A stretch of 64,000 nucleotides of DNA from JAAXHB01 sp965221635 (GCA_965221635.1 OZ244902.1:2852001-2916000), one strand, 5' to 3'; counted from the first letter of the stretch, positions 40,447 through 48,417 are shown. The notes: a model not told the origin generated them from the sequence alone. Numbers and translations are program-made.

Positions 40447-41646
40447 TCAGGCGGTGACCGGTTTGTGGCTGCGATGCTCCAGCACGATCGTGCCGTCGTT
40501 GAACGCCAAGGCCGCCTTTCCCGACATCAACAGTTGCAACGGCTCGCCCACCATGGTGGCCCTCCAGCCTTGACGCAACCGACAGTCGGGCTCTTCTCGC
40601 ACGAAGGCCTCGATGTCGGCCCTGGTGGCCAGCAGCGACGCCTCGAGCTTTCGTTCCTTGGCGAGTTGACGCACCCACGCCGAGACAAGGCTCACGGTGG
40701 GTAGTTCGGCGGCGGGTTGGGTCTTCTTCACCGGCGGACGCCAGTCGGAGTCCAGGCCCTCCGCGACGGCGCGCAAGATCCGGGCGCCGAGTTTGCCGCG
40801 GGCCAGTCCCTCGCCGACGCCTCTCACGGCGGCCAGGTCGGCCACATTGCGCGGCGAGGCCGCGGCGATCGACACGACCGCCAGATCCGACAGCACGTGA
40901 CGCACAGGCTGGTCTGCGTTGGCGGCCCGATTCTCGCGCCAGGTCGCCACCGACCGGGCCACCGCCAGGGCTTGTCCGCGCAGTCTGCGAACGTCCTTCA
41001 CCCGCTGCCAGGCATCCTCGGGACGGCGATCCTGGTTCGCCCTGTCGGCGAGCACGCGGAACTCGTCCTCTGCCCACTGCACGCGCCCCAACTCCTCGAG
41101 CTGGGCCGCGAGGCTGTCGTGGATTTCGAGCAGGTCGGCCACGTCACCAGCGGCGTAATCCATCTGCGCCTCGTCGAGCGGGCGGGCCAGCCAGTCGGTG
41201 AGCCGGTGCGATTTGGTGATCTTCTTTCCGAGCACGGCTTCGTGCAGCGTGGCAAGCGACGGGGTTCCCAAACCCACGAAACCCGCGGCGATCTGGGTGT
41301 CGAACAGGCGCTCAGGCACCTTGTTGCAGCAGTGTTTGAGTATTTCGAAGTCCTGCCCGGCGGCGTGGGCCACCACCAGCGTGGTGTCGTCGAAGATCGC
41401 CCCGAGCGGCGCCACGTTCACCGCCAGCGGGTCGATCAACACCAAATCGCCGGGCCAGGCGATTTGTATCAGCGCCACTTGTGGCCAGAACGTGCGCTCG
41501 CGGTGAAATTCTGTGTCGAGCGCCACCCGAGGCTCGCCGCGGATGGTCTCCACCACCGAACGAAGCCCCGCCTCGGTGTCCACCCAACGGTAGGGGCCCA
41601 CATTGGCGCGACGAGACGAGGTTTTGCGCGCTTGTTTGCGAATCAC
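40447..41646 (-). CDS. rnd: Ribonuclease D (DEDD exonuclease with HRDC domains)
   Basis: 3'-5' exoribonuclease for tRNA and other RNA 3' ends, 399 aa. Exo motifs: 'VALDTEFHRERTFWP' (Asp, Glu), 'VVAHAAGQDFEILKHC' (Asp) and 'DYAAGDVADLLEIHDSL' (Tyr/Asp). HRDC-type helical domains follow (about 210-370). GTG 41646 has AAAGG upstream. A CTG at 41685 in the same frame, overlapping the rhodanese stop (CTGA) with GGAGGGG nine nt before it, is a real alternative that would add 13 basic residues. Confidence 0.88.
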   Translation of the reverse strand: MIRKQARKTSSRRANVGPYRWVDTEAGLRSVVETIRGEPRVALDTEFHRERTFWPQVALIQIAWPGDLVLIDPLAVNVAPLGAIFDDTTLVVAHAAGQDFEILKHCCNKVPERLFDTQIAAGFVGLGTPSLATLHEAVLGKKITKSHRLTDWLARPLDEAQMDYAAGDVADLLEIHDSLAAQLEELGRVQWAEDEFRVLADRANQDRRPEDAWQRVKDVRRLRGQALAVARSVATWRENRAANADQPVRHVLSDLAVVSIAAASPRNVADLAAVRGVGEGLARGKLGARILRAVAEGLDSDWRPPVKKTQPAAELPTVSLVSAWVRQLAKERKLEASLLATRADIEAFVREEPDCRLRQGWRATMVGEPLQLLMSGKAALAFNDGTIVLEHRSHKPVTA

Positions 41647-41681
41647 GGATGCCTTTGGCGGTTTCGCACCTTGTTTGGGGC

Positions 41682-42017
41682 TCAGGCCGCGTCCCCTCCG
41701 GTGATCACAGGCTTGCCCGCGTCGATCCAGGCGTTTGTGCCACCCGCAACGTTGACCGCGTCCATGCCCTGGGCCAGCAGGTAGTCCACCGCCTGTCCGC
41801 TGCGTCCGCCCACGGCGCACACCACGTAAATCGTGCCGGAACGAGCGGCATTCTCGAACAGCGAGATCTGTTCCATCACCTCGCCGAGGGGCACCAGCAC
41901 CACACCGGCGATGTGGGCCTCCTCGTACTCCCAGCGCTCGCGAACGTCAAAGACAGCACACCCCGATGCGATGCGGCTCTCCAGTTGGTGAACGTCGATC
42001 TCGGGTGTCGTTTCGAT
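41682..42017 (-). CDS. Single-domain rhodanese-like protein, apparent AUC start
   Basis: A 111-aa sulfurtransferase-fold protein. The domain begins 'PEIDVHQLESRIASGCAVFDVRERWEYEEAHIAG' and has the active-site loop Cys67 in 'CAVGGRS'. All of this is open, but between the in-frame TGA upstream and the GTG at 41903 there is no ATG, GTG or TTG; starting at 41903 would delete the first third of the fold, including the conserved DVRE. The ATC codon at 42017-42015 has a perfect GGAGGT eight nt upstream and gives the expected N-terminus. It stands directly before rnd. Confidence 0.8.
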   Translation of the reverse strand: METTPEIDVHQLESRIASGCAVFDVRERWEYEEAHIAGVVLVPLGEVMEQISLFENAARSGTIYVVCAVGGRSGQAVDYLLAQGMDAVNVAGGTNAWIDAGKPVITGGDAA

Positions 42018-42209
42018 GGCTGAGCACCTCCGGTCGCGGTGCCCATCTGATCAGGCACATACGGCGGGTCACAGTGGCGCCCGCCGACAAAGCGTCGCCG
42101 TGATGCTAATGGCGTGAGCGGCTTGGCCGGCAAACGCCTCGGGCGCTCACAGCATGGGTCACGCCGAAGGTTGCCGCTGCGACACCCGGCCGACCGCAGT
42201 CCCGGCAGA

Positions 42210-42827
42210 TCACCTCGAGGGCTGCGCGGGCAGGTCGCCGGGTTCATCCGCGTCGGCGAACCAACCCGACTCGGCCATCTCCACGTACACCGCCCTCAGC
42301 CGGCCCACCGCGCTGCGTGGCGCTCGGATTCCCTGCTCGAAGAGCCTTAGCAGCGCTTCGAAGCACTCGACACGCCAGGCCGCGTGAAGCCATTGCGGCT
42401 CGTCCTGTGCCACCGGCACCACCACGTCGCATTCGTGGTGTGATGCATCGCCGGGCACCGCTGCCAGCACGGTGCGCACCGATTCGGCCGACGGTGCGAT
42501 CACGTCACAGGGAAGGGTCACCAGCACGCCCGGCCCGCCGCGGACATCTTGTTGCAGGCTCAGAAGCGCGGTGATGACCCCACCGAGGGGGCCCTGATGG
42601 GGGTAGCGGTCCGCCACGTGTTCCAAGCCCAGGCCTGTGATCGCGTCACGGTCACCGCCCACAACCACCACCCGGCTCGCACCGGCCGCTTCCAGAGCGG
42701 CCGCCGCTCGTGCCACCATGGGCGCTCCGTCAACGGTCAACAGGGCCTTGTCTCGTCCCATGCGGGTGGATGCGCCACCCGCCAGCACCGCTCCCAGCGT
42801 GACCGGTGCGTGCCCTTGAGCGGTCAC
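42210..42827 (-). CDS. mobA: Molybdenum cofactor guanylyltransferase MobA-like
   Basis: A 205-aa nucleotidyltransferase. The signature 'GAVLAGGASTRMGRDKALLTVDGAPM' binds GTP; 'VLVTLPCDVIAP' carries the metal-binding Asp. It would add GMP to molybdopterin, or could be a related NTP transferase; no other Mo-cofactor gene is adjacent. GTG 42827 is preferred because it overlaps (GTGA) the stop of a 14-residue ORF; a GTG two codons upstream is also possible. The 192 bp downstream to the rhodanese start hold no ORF that I can support. Confidence 0.85.
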   Translation of the reverse strand: MTAQGHAPVTLGAVLAGGASTRMGRDKALLTVDGAPMVARAAAALEAAGASRVVVVGGDRDAITGLGLEHVADRYPHQGPLGGVITALLSLQQDVRGGPGVLVTLPCDVIAPSAESVRTVLAAVPGDASHHECDVVVPVAQDEPQWLHAAWRVECFEALLRLFEQGIRAPRSAVGRLRAVYVEMAESGWFADADEPGDLPAQPSR

Positions 42828-42868
42828 AGGCACACGATGCGGCCACGATCACGCAATGTCATCAGCAT
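42824..42868 (-). CDS. 14-aa leader ORF coupled to mobA
   Basis: MLMTLRDRGRIVCL, with its TGA overlapping the mobA GTG as GTGA. It fills part of the 78-nt gap after the DUF3151 gene but does not reach that gene's stop. It is a weaker example of the bridging pattern. Confidence 0.35.
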   Translation of the reverse strand: MLMTLRDRGRIVCL

Positions 42869-42905
42869 GTGACACGCCCCCGACCGCGCCGGGCCGCCGG
42901 TGCGT

Positions 42906-43367
42906 TCAGGGATCGGCCGGTGGGGGCCAGTCGGGATCGAGCTGGCTCAGGAACAATGCGCAGCGCTGCTCCTCGCCGGTTTCGCCGATTTGTGCGGCCA
43001 CGCGCCTCAGGCCGTCCAGCGCGCGCAGGAAACCCCGGTTGGGCTGGTGGCGCCATCTCACGTAACCCGATCCGCGCCATCCGCCGGCCCGGAGGCGGTC
43101 AAGTCCACGGTGATAGCCGGTGCGGAACGCCGCGTAGGCCAACGCGGGATGGCCCATGCGTTCCATTTCCTCGCCCAGCGCGGCCCAGGCCTCAAGGCAG
43201 GTGGGCCACCCGGTGCACACCTGGCCGATCTCGTCGGCGGTGTCCCGGTTGGGATCGTCAGCCGCGCAGCGGGCCGATTCGAGCATGGCCACGGCCTCCG
43301 CGGGCTCGGCGGAAAGCACCGTCTCGGGCGGCCCGGAGGCACTCAGTGAAACACCGGCAGATGTCAT
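42906..43367 (-). CDS. DUF3151 family protein
   Basis: A 153-aa soluble helical protein typical of actinobacteria. It contains 'WPTCLEAWAALGEEMERMGHPALAYAAFRTGYHRGLDRLRAGGWRGSGYVRWRHQPNRGFLRALDGLRRVAAQIGE', the conserved heart of the family, with Arg/Trp-rich repeats resembling a tetratricopeptide-like unit. Function unknown. ATG 43367 has TAGTCT seven nt upstream and no ribosome site, so a leaderless start is likely. It is transcribed toward mobA. Confidence 0.85.
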   Translation of the reverse strand: MTSAGVSLSASGPPETVLSAEPAEAVAMLESARCAADDPNRDTADEIGQVCTGWPTCLEAWAALGEEMERMGHPALAYAAFRTGYHRGLDRLRAGGWRGSGYVRWRHQPNRGFLRALDGLRRVAAQIGETGEEQRCALFLSQLDPDWPPPADP

Positions 43368-43374
43368 GTGGGTG

Positions 43375-43380
43375 AGACTA
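43375..43380 (-). promoter_or_regulatory. Candidate leaderless -10 box (TAGTCT)
   Basis: TAGTCT, seven nt, then ATG 43367 on the minus strand. Same hexamer and spacing as at 38090. Confidence 0.45.
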
Positions 43381-43472
43381 ACCGCCACGCAGGTGAGCCT
43401 CGAAGGGCGCCGGCGCCGTTTCCGGCACCCCCGACGATCGTTGCGGCGAGGCTCATTACCCTGTGCCCGTTT

Positions 43473-43478
43473 TACGCT
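43473..43478 (+). promoter_or_regulatory. Candidate leaderless -10 box, duplicated
   Basis: TACGCT, seven nt (GTGCCCG), then GTG 43486. A near-copy, TACCCTGTGCCCG, lies 16 nt upstream, so the -10-to-start segment is duplicated. Confidence 0.45.
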
Positions 43479-43485
43479 GTGCCCG

Positions 43486-43758
43486 GTGATCGACGAATGG
43501 GTGGACGCCGAACACATCGAGGCGATCAGCTGGGTGATCGTGGTGGTGCTGGCGGTGCTGGCGCTGCTGGTTCTGCTGGTGTTGCGCAAGGTCGCCAAGT
43601 TTTTCTGGCGGATGCTGCTGGTGTTGGCGCTGGTGGGCGCAGGGGTGGCCCTTTGGAGCGAACGCGCAGCCTTGCAGGACTGTGTGAGCACCTGTTCGTG
43701 CGAGCTTTTTGGCCAGTCGTTGGAGATCCCCGAGGAAATCAACCCCGACTGCGACTGA
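43486..43758 (+). CDS. Small two-pass membrane protein with Cys-rich tail
   Basis: A 90-aa protein: short acidic start, two closely spaced hydrophobic segments ('WVIVVVLAVLALLVLLVL' and 'MLLVLALVGAGVALW') and a tail with 'DCVSTCSCELFG' and a final 'PDCD', giving four cysteines that could bind a metal or form disulfides outside the membrane. No family is recognised. GTG 43486 lacks a ribosome site but has a leaderless-type -10. It converges on pyruvate kinase across a hairpin. Confidence 0.65.
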   Translation: MIDEWVDAEHIEAISWVIVVVLAVLALLVLLVLRKVAKFFWRMLLVLALVGAGVALWSERAALQDCVSTCSCELFGQSLEIPEEINPDCD

Positions 43759-43768
43759 CCCGCCCCGG

Positions 43769-43788
43769 GCCCGGCGCGTCCGCCGGGC
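43769..43788. terminator. Hairpin between convergent genes
   Basis: GCCCGGCG-cgtc-CGCCGGGC (8-bp perfect stem) lies ten nt after the membrane gene and six nt before the pyruvate kinase stop. It is probably bidirectional. Confidence 0.55.
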
Positions 43789-43794
43789 GAAATG

Positions 43795-45228
43795 TCAGGG
43801 GATGGTTTCGAGGCGCAACACGTTGGCGCTGCGCGAACGGTTGTCGGCGCCGGCGAGAACCGCCACGGTCTCGCCCGGACGCACGTCGCCACGATCGCGG
43901 GCCACTTTGAGCGCCTGGGTGACCATTTCCTCGTTGGAGCCCTTGTCGGGCACCAGCAGCGGCGTCGTGCCCCAGCTAAGGGAGAGTTGCCGAACGGTTT
44001 GAGGGTTGTGCGACAAGCCGATTATGCGAGCCCTCGGCCTGAAGCGGGCCATTGAGCGCACCGTGAAACCGGTGCCGGAGATCGCCAGGATCACCGGCAG
44101 ATCGAGCCCGTCGGCGGCGCGCCAGGCGGCCATGGTCATGGCATCGGTGATCGAGGCGGCGTCGTGGGACACGCCGTCGGTCATGCGCAACTCGGCGAGC
44201 CTTTCGGCCCAAAGGTCGAAGTCGAACTCGGCGTCCGCTCTGGCGGCGATGCGGTCCATGGTTGCCACAACCCGCGCCGGGTGTGAGCCCACGGCGGTTT
44301 CACCAGAGAGCATCACCGCCGAGGATCCGTCGAACACGGCGTTGGCAACGTCGCTTGCCTCGGCTCGGGTGGGTGTGGGTCTGCTCACCATCGACTCGAG
44401 CATTTGCGTGGCGGTTATCACGGGGCGACCACCGGCAATGCACTGCTGAATGATCTGCTTTTGCAGGTGCGGAAGCTCCTCGATGCTGCACTCGGCGCCG
44501 AGGTCGCCTCGGGCAACCATGATCGCGCCCGCGGTTTCGATGATCCCGTTGAGGTTCTCCACCGCGGCGCGGGTTTCGATCTTGGCGATCAGCAGCGGGC
44601 CCTGCGGGTGGGGTTCGGTTCCCACACGGCGGATGTCGTGCGCGGATCGCACGAACGACACTGCGGCCATGTCCACGCCGAGTTCCACGAACGCGTCCAG
44701 CGCCACGAAATCGGCCGGGGTGGGTGTGGACATGCGCAACCGGTCCGCCGGGATGTGTACCCCCGGGTTGCCCGACAGCGTGCCGCCGTGGGTGACCGTG
44801 GCGCTGAGCTTGTCGCCGCTGTTGTCGGTGACGGTGAGCACAACACGGCTGTCGCCGACGTCGAGCACGTCACCGATGTGGATGTCTCGAAGCAAACCGT
44901 CGTAGTCCACCTCGATAACCGAATCGGTGGATCGGTTGCTGCCAACGGTTAGCGACACGGTGGCGCCGGGTCGCATCTCCACCAGGTCGTGACCAAACGA
45001 CGCGGCCCGAACCTTGGGGCCGGGCAGGTCCACGACGATGCCGATGTTGGCCTCCTCGGACTCTGCGACGGCCCGGATTCGGCGGTAGCGCTCTATTGCC
45101 TCGTCAAGGGTTCCATGGGCCAAACCGATGCGGGCAACGTCCATTCCCGCGCGGATCATGTCGCGCAGGGTGGCCTCGTCCTCGCTGGTGGGGCCGATGG
45201 TGGCAACGATCTTTGTGCGACGCACCAT
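43795..45228 (-). CDS. pyk: Pyruvate kinase
   Basis: Last step of glycolysis, phosphoenolpyruvate to pyruvate, 477 aa. It opens 'MVRRTKIVATIGPTSEDEATLRDMI'; the active-site Lys/Glu stretch is 'GPLLIAKIETRAAVENLNGII', and 'MVARGDLGAECSIEELPHLQKQIIQQC' and 'TQMLESM' are conserved. The C-terminal domain 'GETVAVLAG' ends the protein. ATG 45228 has TAGCGT eight nt upstream and no ribosome site. It is divergent from the glycerophosphodiesterase gene, with only 24 bp between the two start codons. Confidence 0.95.
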   Translation of the reverse strand: MVRRTKIVATIGPTSEDEATLRDMIRAGMDVARIGLAHGTLDEAIERYRRIRAVAESEEANIGIVVDLPGPKVRAASFGHDLVEMRPGATVSLTVGSNRSTDSVIEVDYDGLLRDIHIGDVLDVGDSRVVLTVTDNSGDKLSATVTHGGTLSGNPGVHIPADRLRMSTPTPADFVALDAFVELGVDMAAVSFVRSAHDIRRVGTEPHPQGPLLIAKIETRAAVENLNGIIETAGAIMVARGDLGAECSIEELPHLQKQIIQQCIAGGRPVITATQMLESMVSRPTPTRAEASDVANAVFDGSSAVMLSGETAVGSHPARVVATMDRIAARADAEFDFDLWAERLAELRMTDGVSHDAASITDAMTMAAWRAADGLDLPVILAISGTGFTVRSMARFRPRARIIGLSHNPQTVRQLSLSWGTTPLLVPDKGSNEEMVTQALKVARDRGDVRPGETVAVLAGADNRSRSANVLRLETIP

Positions 45229-45236
45229 GGGCGGCA

Positions 45237-45246
45237 ACGCTACCTT
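45237..45246. promoter_or_regulatory. Overlapping divergent leaderless -10 boxes
   Basis: Plus strand TACCTT (45241-45246), six nt, GTG 45253. Minus strand TAGCGT (45242-45237), eight nt, ATG 45228. The two hexamers share two base pairs, so polymerases could not occupy both at once. Confidence 0.5.
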
Positions 45247-45252
45247 GGGCGT

Positions 45253-46032
45253 GTGAGCACCCTCCACGGGTCCCGTCATCCCTTTCTGGATTGCGACACC
45301 CCGATCGCGTTCGCCCATCAGGGCGGCGCCAAATCCTTCGGGGAGAACACCATGGGCGCGTTCAAGGCTGCGGTGGCGTTGGGTTACACCCACATCGAGA
45401 CCGACGTTCAGGCCACCTCCGATGGTGTGGCCCTGGCGTTCCACGACGACACCCTCGATCGTGCCACCGACGCCACCGGTCGTATCAGTGACCTCACCTG
45501 GCGACAGGTGCGAACCGCACGGGTGGGCGGAACCGATCCGATAGTGCGCCTCGACGAGCTCTTCGAGGAGCTGCCCGACACGAAACTGAACCTTGATCCC
45601 AAAAACGACGCCGCCGCGGGGCCCCTGGTGGAGGCCATCCGCCGAGCCGACGCGTTGGAGCGGGTTTGCGTGACTTCATTCTCGGACAAGCGCACGCGTC
45701 GGGTGCGCGCCGAGCTGGGCGACGGTTTGTGTTTCGGGGCGGGGCCTCGTGGTGTGGCCCGCCTGGTGGCGGCCTCATTGCCCAAAGGGCCAGGGTTCAA
45801 GCCGGACTTTCATGTGGTGCAGGTACCCGTGCGCGCCAAGGGTGTGCCGCTTGTGACGCCGAGCCTGGTGACCGCCGCGCACCGCATCGGCATCGACGTT
45901 CACGTGTGGACCATCGACGACCCCGACGAGATGAACCGCCTGCTCGACATGGGAGTGGACGGGATAATGACCGACCGGCCCGAACAGCTCAAGGCGGTGA
46001 TGGTGAGCCGAGGCTGCTGGAGGAGCAGTTGA
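45253..46032 (+). CDS. Glycerophosphodiester phosphodiesterase
   Basis: Hydrolyses glycerophosphodiesters to glycerol-3-phosphate and an alcohol, 259 aa, cytoplasmic (no signal). Family motifs: 'IAFAHQGGAKSFGENT' (usually AHRG, here Gln), 'YTHIETDVQATSDGVALAFHDDTLDRATDATG' with the metal Glu-x-Asp and catalytic His, and 'IDVHVWTIDDPDEMNRLLDMGVDGIMTDRPE'. The Arg-to-Gln change in the first motif is unusual. Start GTG 45253 is leaderless. It is followed at six nt by the FAD oxidoreductase. Confidence 0.9.
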   Translation: MSTLHGSRHPFLDCDTPIAFAHQGGAKSFGENTMGAFKAAVALGYTHIETDVQATSDGVALAFHDDTLDRATDATGRISDLTWRQVRTARVGGTDPIVRLDELFEELPDTKLNLDPKNDAAAGPLVEAIRRADALERVCVTSFSDKRTRRVRAELGDGLCFGAGPRGVARLVAASLPKGPGFKPDFHVVQVPVRAKGVPLVTPSLVTAAHRIGIDVHVWTIDDPDEMNRLLDMGVDGIMTDRPEQLKAVMVSRGCWRSS

Positions 46033-46038
46033 CAATTC

Positions 46039-47517
46039 ATGCAGTCTGAAGTTTCACCGGTGGTGATCGGCGCCGGGCCCGCGGGGCTCACCGCCGCCTA
46101 CCAGTTCGCCAAACACGGGGTGCGCTCGGTGGTGCTCGAGGCAACCGGAGAGATCGGCGGGATCTCCCAAACGGTGCAGCGAGACGGCTGGCGTTTCGAC
46201 ATTGGCGGCCACCGCTTCTTCACCAAAGTGGCAGCGGTGAGCGACCTTTGGCACGAGATCCTCGACGCCGACGACTTCCTGGTGCGCCCCCGGATGAGCC
46301 GCATCTACTACCAGGGCAAGTTCTACGACTACCCGCTGAATGCCCGCAACGCCCTGGTGAACCTGGGAATGATCGAAGCGAGCCGCTGCATGGGCTCCTA
46401 CCTTTGGGCCCGGCTGCGCCCTCCCGGCGATCAGTCGTCGTTTGAGGGTTACACGGCGTCACGTTTCGGCAGGCGCCTGTACGACAAGTTCTTCAAGAGC
46501 TACACCGAGAAGGTGTGGGGAATGCCGGCCACCGAGATTCGCGCCGACTGGGCGGCGCAGCGCATCAAAAACCTCAACTTGTTGCGCGCCGTGGCCGACG
46601 CCGCCGTTCCGGGCTGGTTGCCGGGCCGCAAACCCACCAAGGTGACAAGCCTGATCGAACAGTTCGAGTATCCGCGCCACGGCCCGGGAATGATGTGGGA
46701 GGCCTGCGCCCGACTGGTACAGGACGCGGGATCGCCGGTGTTGTTGAACCATCGGGTGTCGTCGATCACCCTCAAAGGGGGCCGAGCGGTGGCGGTGGGC
46801 GTGACAGCCCCCCACGGCAGTGCCGCAGGCGAGGCCGAGGTGGAGTTCGAGTGCAGCGACGTGATCTCGTCGATGCCCCTCGGCGAGCTGGTGCGCGCCA
46901 TGAACCCCCAGGCCGATGCCGAGGTGCTCGAAGCCGCGGCCGGGTTGAGCTTCAGGGATTTCGTGACGGTGGCGCTGGTGGTGCCCGCGTCGGAGGCTTT
47001 CGACGACAACTGGATCTACATCCATTCCAACGACGTGCGAGTGGGCCGGGTGCAGAACTTCGGCGCCTGGTCGCCGCACATGGTGCCGGAGCAACAAATG
47101 ACCTGTTTGGGTTTGGAGTACTTCGTGTTCGAGGGCGACGACCTTTGGAACACCCCCGACGAGGATCTGGTTGCGCTCGCCAAGGCGGAGCTTGTGACAT
47201 TGGGCCTGATCACAGAAGGCTCCGCGCAGCAAGGCTGGGTGGTGCGAATGCCCAAGGCGTACCCGATGTACGACCACCACTACAAACAACACGTGGACCT
47301 TTTGCGGGCCTGGCTGGCCGACAACGCGCCCAACGTGTGGCCGGTGGGCCGCAACGGCATGCACCGTTACAACAACCAGGACCATTCAATGTTCACCGCC
47401 ATGCTCGCGGTTGAGAACATCACCGTGGGCGCCGGTCACGACGTGTGGGCCGTGAACGTGGAGGCCGAGTACCACGAGGAGCTCCACGACACGTCCAAAC
47501 CCACCAGGCGCGCATAG
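46039..47517 (+). CDS. FAD-dependent oxidoreductase (Glf/protoporphyrinogen oxidase-like)
   Basis: A 492-aa flavoprotein. The dinucleotide fold 'VVIGAGPAGLTAAYQFAKHGVRSVVLEATGEIGGISQTV' is at the N-terminus; 'FDIGGHRFFTK' and the C-terminal 'MHRYNNQDHSMFTAMLAVENITVG' are shared with proteins near UDP-galactopyranose mutase that sit in polysaccharide loci. It probably modifies a sugar nucleotide or lipid-linked sugar, given the three glycosyltransferase genes after it, but the reaction cannot be told. GGAGGAG lies in the end of the preceding gene. Confidence 0.75.
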   Translation: MQSEVSPVVIGAGPAGLTAAYQFAKHGVRSVVLEATGEIGGISQTVQRDGWRFDIGGHRFFTKVAAVSDLWHEILDADDFLVRPRMSRIYYQGKFYDYPLNARNALVNLGMIEASRCMGSYLWARLRPPGDQSSFEGYTASRFGRRLYDKFFKSYTEKVWGMPATEIRADWAAQRIKNLNLLRAVADAAVPGWLPGRKPTKVTSLIEQFEYPRHGPGMMWEACARLVQDAGSPVLLNHRVSSITLKGGRAVAVGVTAPHGSAAGEAEVEFECSDVISSMPLGELVRAMNPQADAEVLEAAAGLSFRDFVTVALVVPASEAFDDNWIYIHSNDVRVGRVQNFGAWSPHMVPEQQMTCLGLEYFVFEGDDLWNTPDEDLVALAKAELVTLGLITEGSAQQGWVVRMPKAYPMYDHHYKQHVDLLRAWLADNAPNVWPVGRNGMHRYNNQDHSMFTAMLAVENITVGAGHDVWAVNVEAEYHEELHDTSKPTRRA

Positions 47518-47530
47518 CACCCGCACCTCC

Positions 47531-47692
47531 ATGTGTGCCAACGTTCGAGACTCTCACCCACACCGGCTCCCCTGGTTGATGCTTTGGAGCTTTGCGGTGG
47601 GCAGTGCGGCGACCTGTGCGGCGCGCAGTGCAGCGGGCGGCGTGAACAAGGGCAACGTCAGCAAGAGTGCCGTCAACATGATCAGGCAATGA
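47531..47692 (+). CDS. Possible 53-aa ORF upstream of the GT2 gene
   Basis: An open frame from ATG 47531 ends at TGA 47690-47692, overlapping the GT2 ATG (ATGA). It would encode a short protein with a hydrophobic middle (LPWLMLWSFAVGSAATCAA). No ribosome site is seen. Shorter starts at 47579, 47597, 47642 or 47678 are possible. Coding is plausible only through the recurrent overlap pattern. Confidence 0.3.
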   Translation: MCANVRDSHPHRLPWLMLWSFAVGSAATCAARSAAGGVNKGNVSKSAVNMIRQ

Positions 47693-48417
47693 CCGATCCG
47701 CAGGCGGATCCCGGCTCCACGATCATCGTGATCCCGGCGTTCAACGAGCAAGCGGCGCTGCCTCAGGTGCTGGCCGATCTTCGCCGGTTCTGTGCGGGGG
47801 TTGCGGTGGTGGTGGTGGACGACGGCTCCACCGACCACACCGCGGCGGTGGCACGCCAGGCGGGCGGGAATGTGGCGGTGGTGCGCCTGCCGTTCAACAT
47901 GGGAATAGGCGGCGCTTTGCGTGCCGGTTTCCGGTACGCAGCCGAGCACGGCCACCACACGGCGGTTCAGGTGGACGCGGATGGCCAGCACCACGCCAAG
48001 GAGGTCGAGCGCCTGCTGGCGGAGTCACACAAGGGCGCGCATCTGGTGATCGGCAACCGTTTCGGCGCCGGTGACTACAAGGTGGGCGCCGTACGGGGCG
48101 CGGCGATGGCCGTGTTGCGTCTCGGGGTGCGCTTGTTGTGCAGACGCCGGTTCGCCGATCCCACCTCCGGGTTCCGGGCGGTGTCGGAGCCGCTGCTGTC
48201 GGCGTTCGCCGCGCACTACCCGGTGGAGTACATGGACTCCACCGAAACGTTGGTGGCCGCTTGTCGGGCCGGTTACCGGGTTACCGAGGCGCCGGTGACA
48301 ATGGGGGCACGCGCCGCCGGGAAGGCTTCGGTTGGGCCGCTGCGCCTGGTGTACCACTACGCCCGGCTGGGTGTGGCCCTCGCCGGCGGCGCCCGCAGCC
48401 GCCTGCCCTCACCTTGA
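47689..48417 (+). CDS. Family 2 glycosyltransferase (DPM/DPG synthase-like)
   Basis: A 242-aa GT-A enzyme: 'TIIVIPAFNEQAALPQVLADL', 'VVVVDDGSTDHT', the metal-binding 'QVDADGQHHAKE' and 'NRFGAGDYKVG'. There is no C-terminal membrane domain, as in polyprenyl-phosphate mannose or glucose synthases of the short class. It likely makes a lipid-linked sugar donor. Start ATG 47689 is the first before the conserved fold. The stop (TGA 48415-48417) is close to several candidate GT4 starts. Confidence 0.88.
   Translation: MTDPQADPGSTIIVIPAFNEQAALPQVLADLRRFCAGVAVVVVDDGSTDHTAAVARQAGGNVAVVRLPFNMGIGGALRAGFRYAAEHGHHTAVQVDADGQHHAKEVERLLAESHKGAHLVIGNRFGAGDYKVGAVRGAAMAVLRLGVRLLCRRRFADPTSGFRAVSEPLLSAFAAHYPVEYMDSTETLVAACRAGYRVTEAPVTMGARAAGKASVGPLRLVYHYARLGVALAGGARSRLPSP

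Noticed and set aside
41682..41903. Rhodanese gene starting at GTG 41903, or a pseudogene
   Set aside because: Starting there removes the DVRE strand and the first third of the fold, although the upstream codons encode exactly that part without any stop. AUC at 42017 with a perfect ribosome site is the better explanation.
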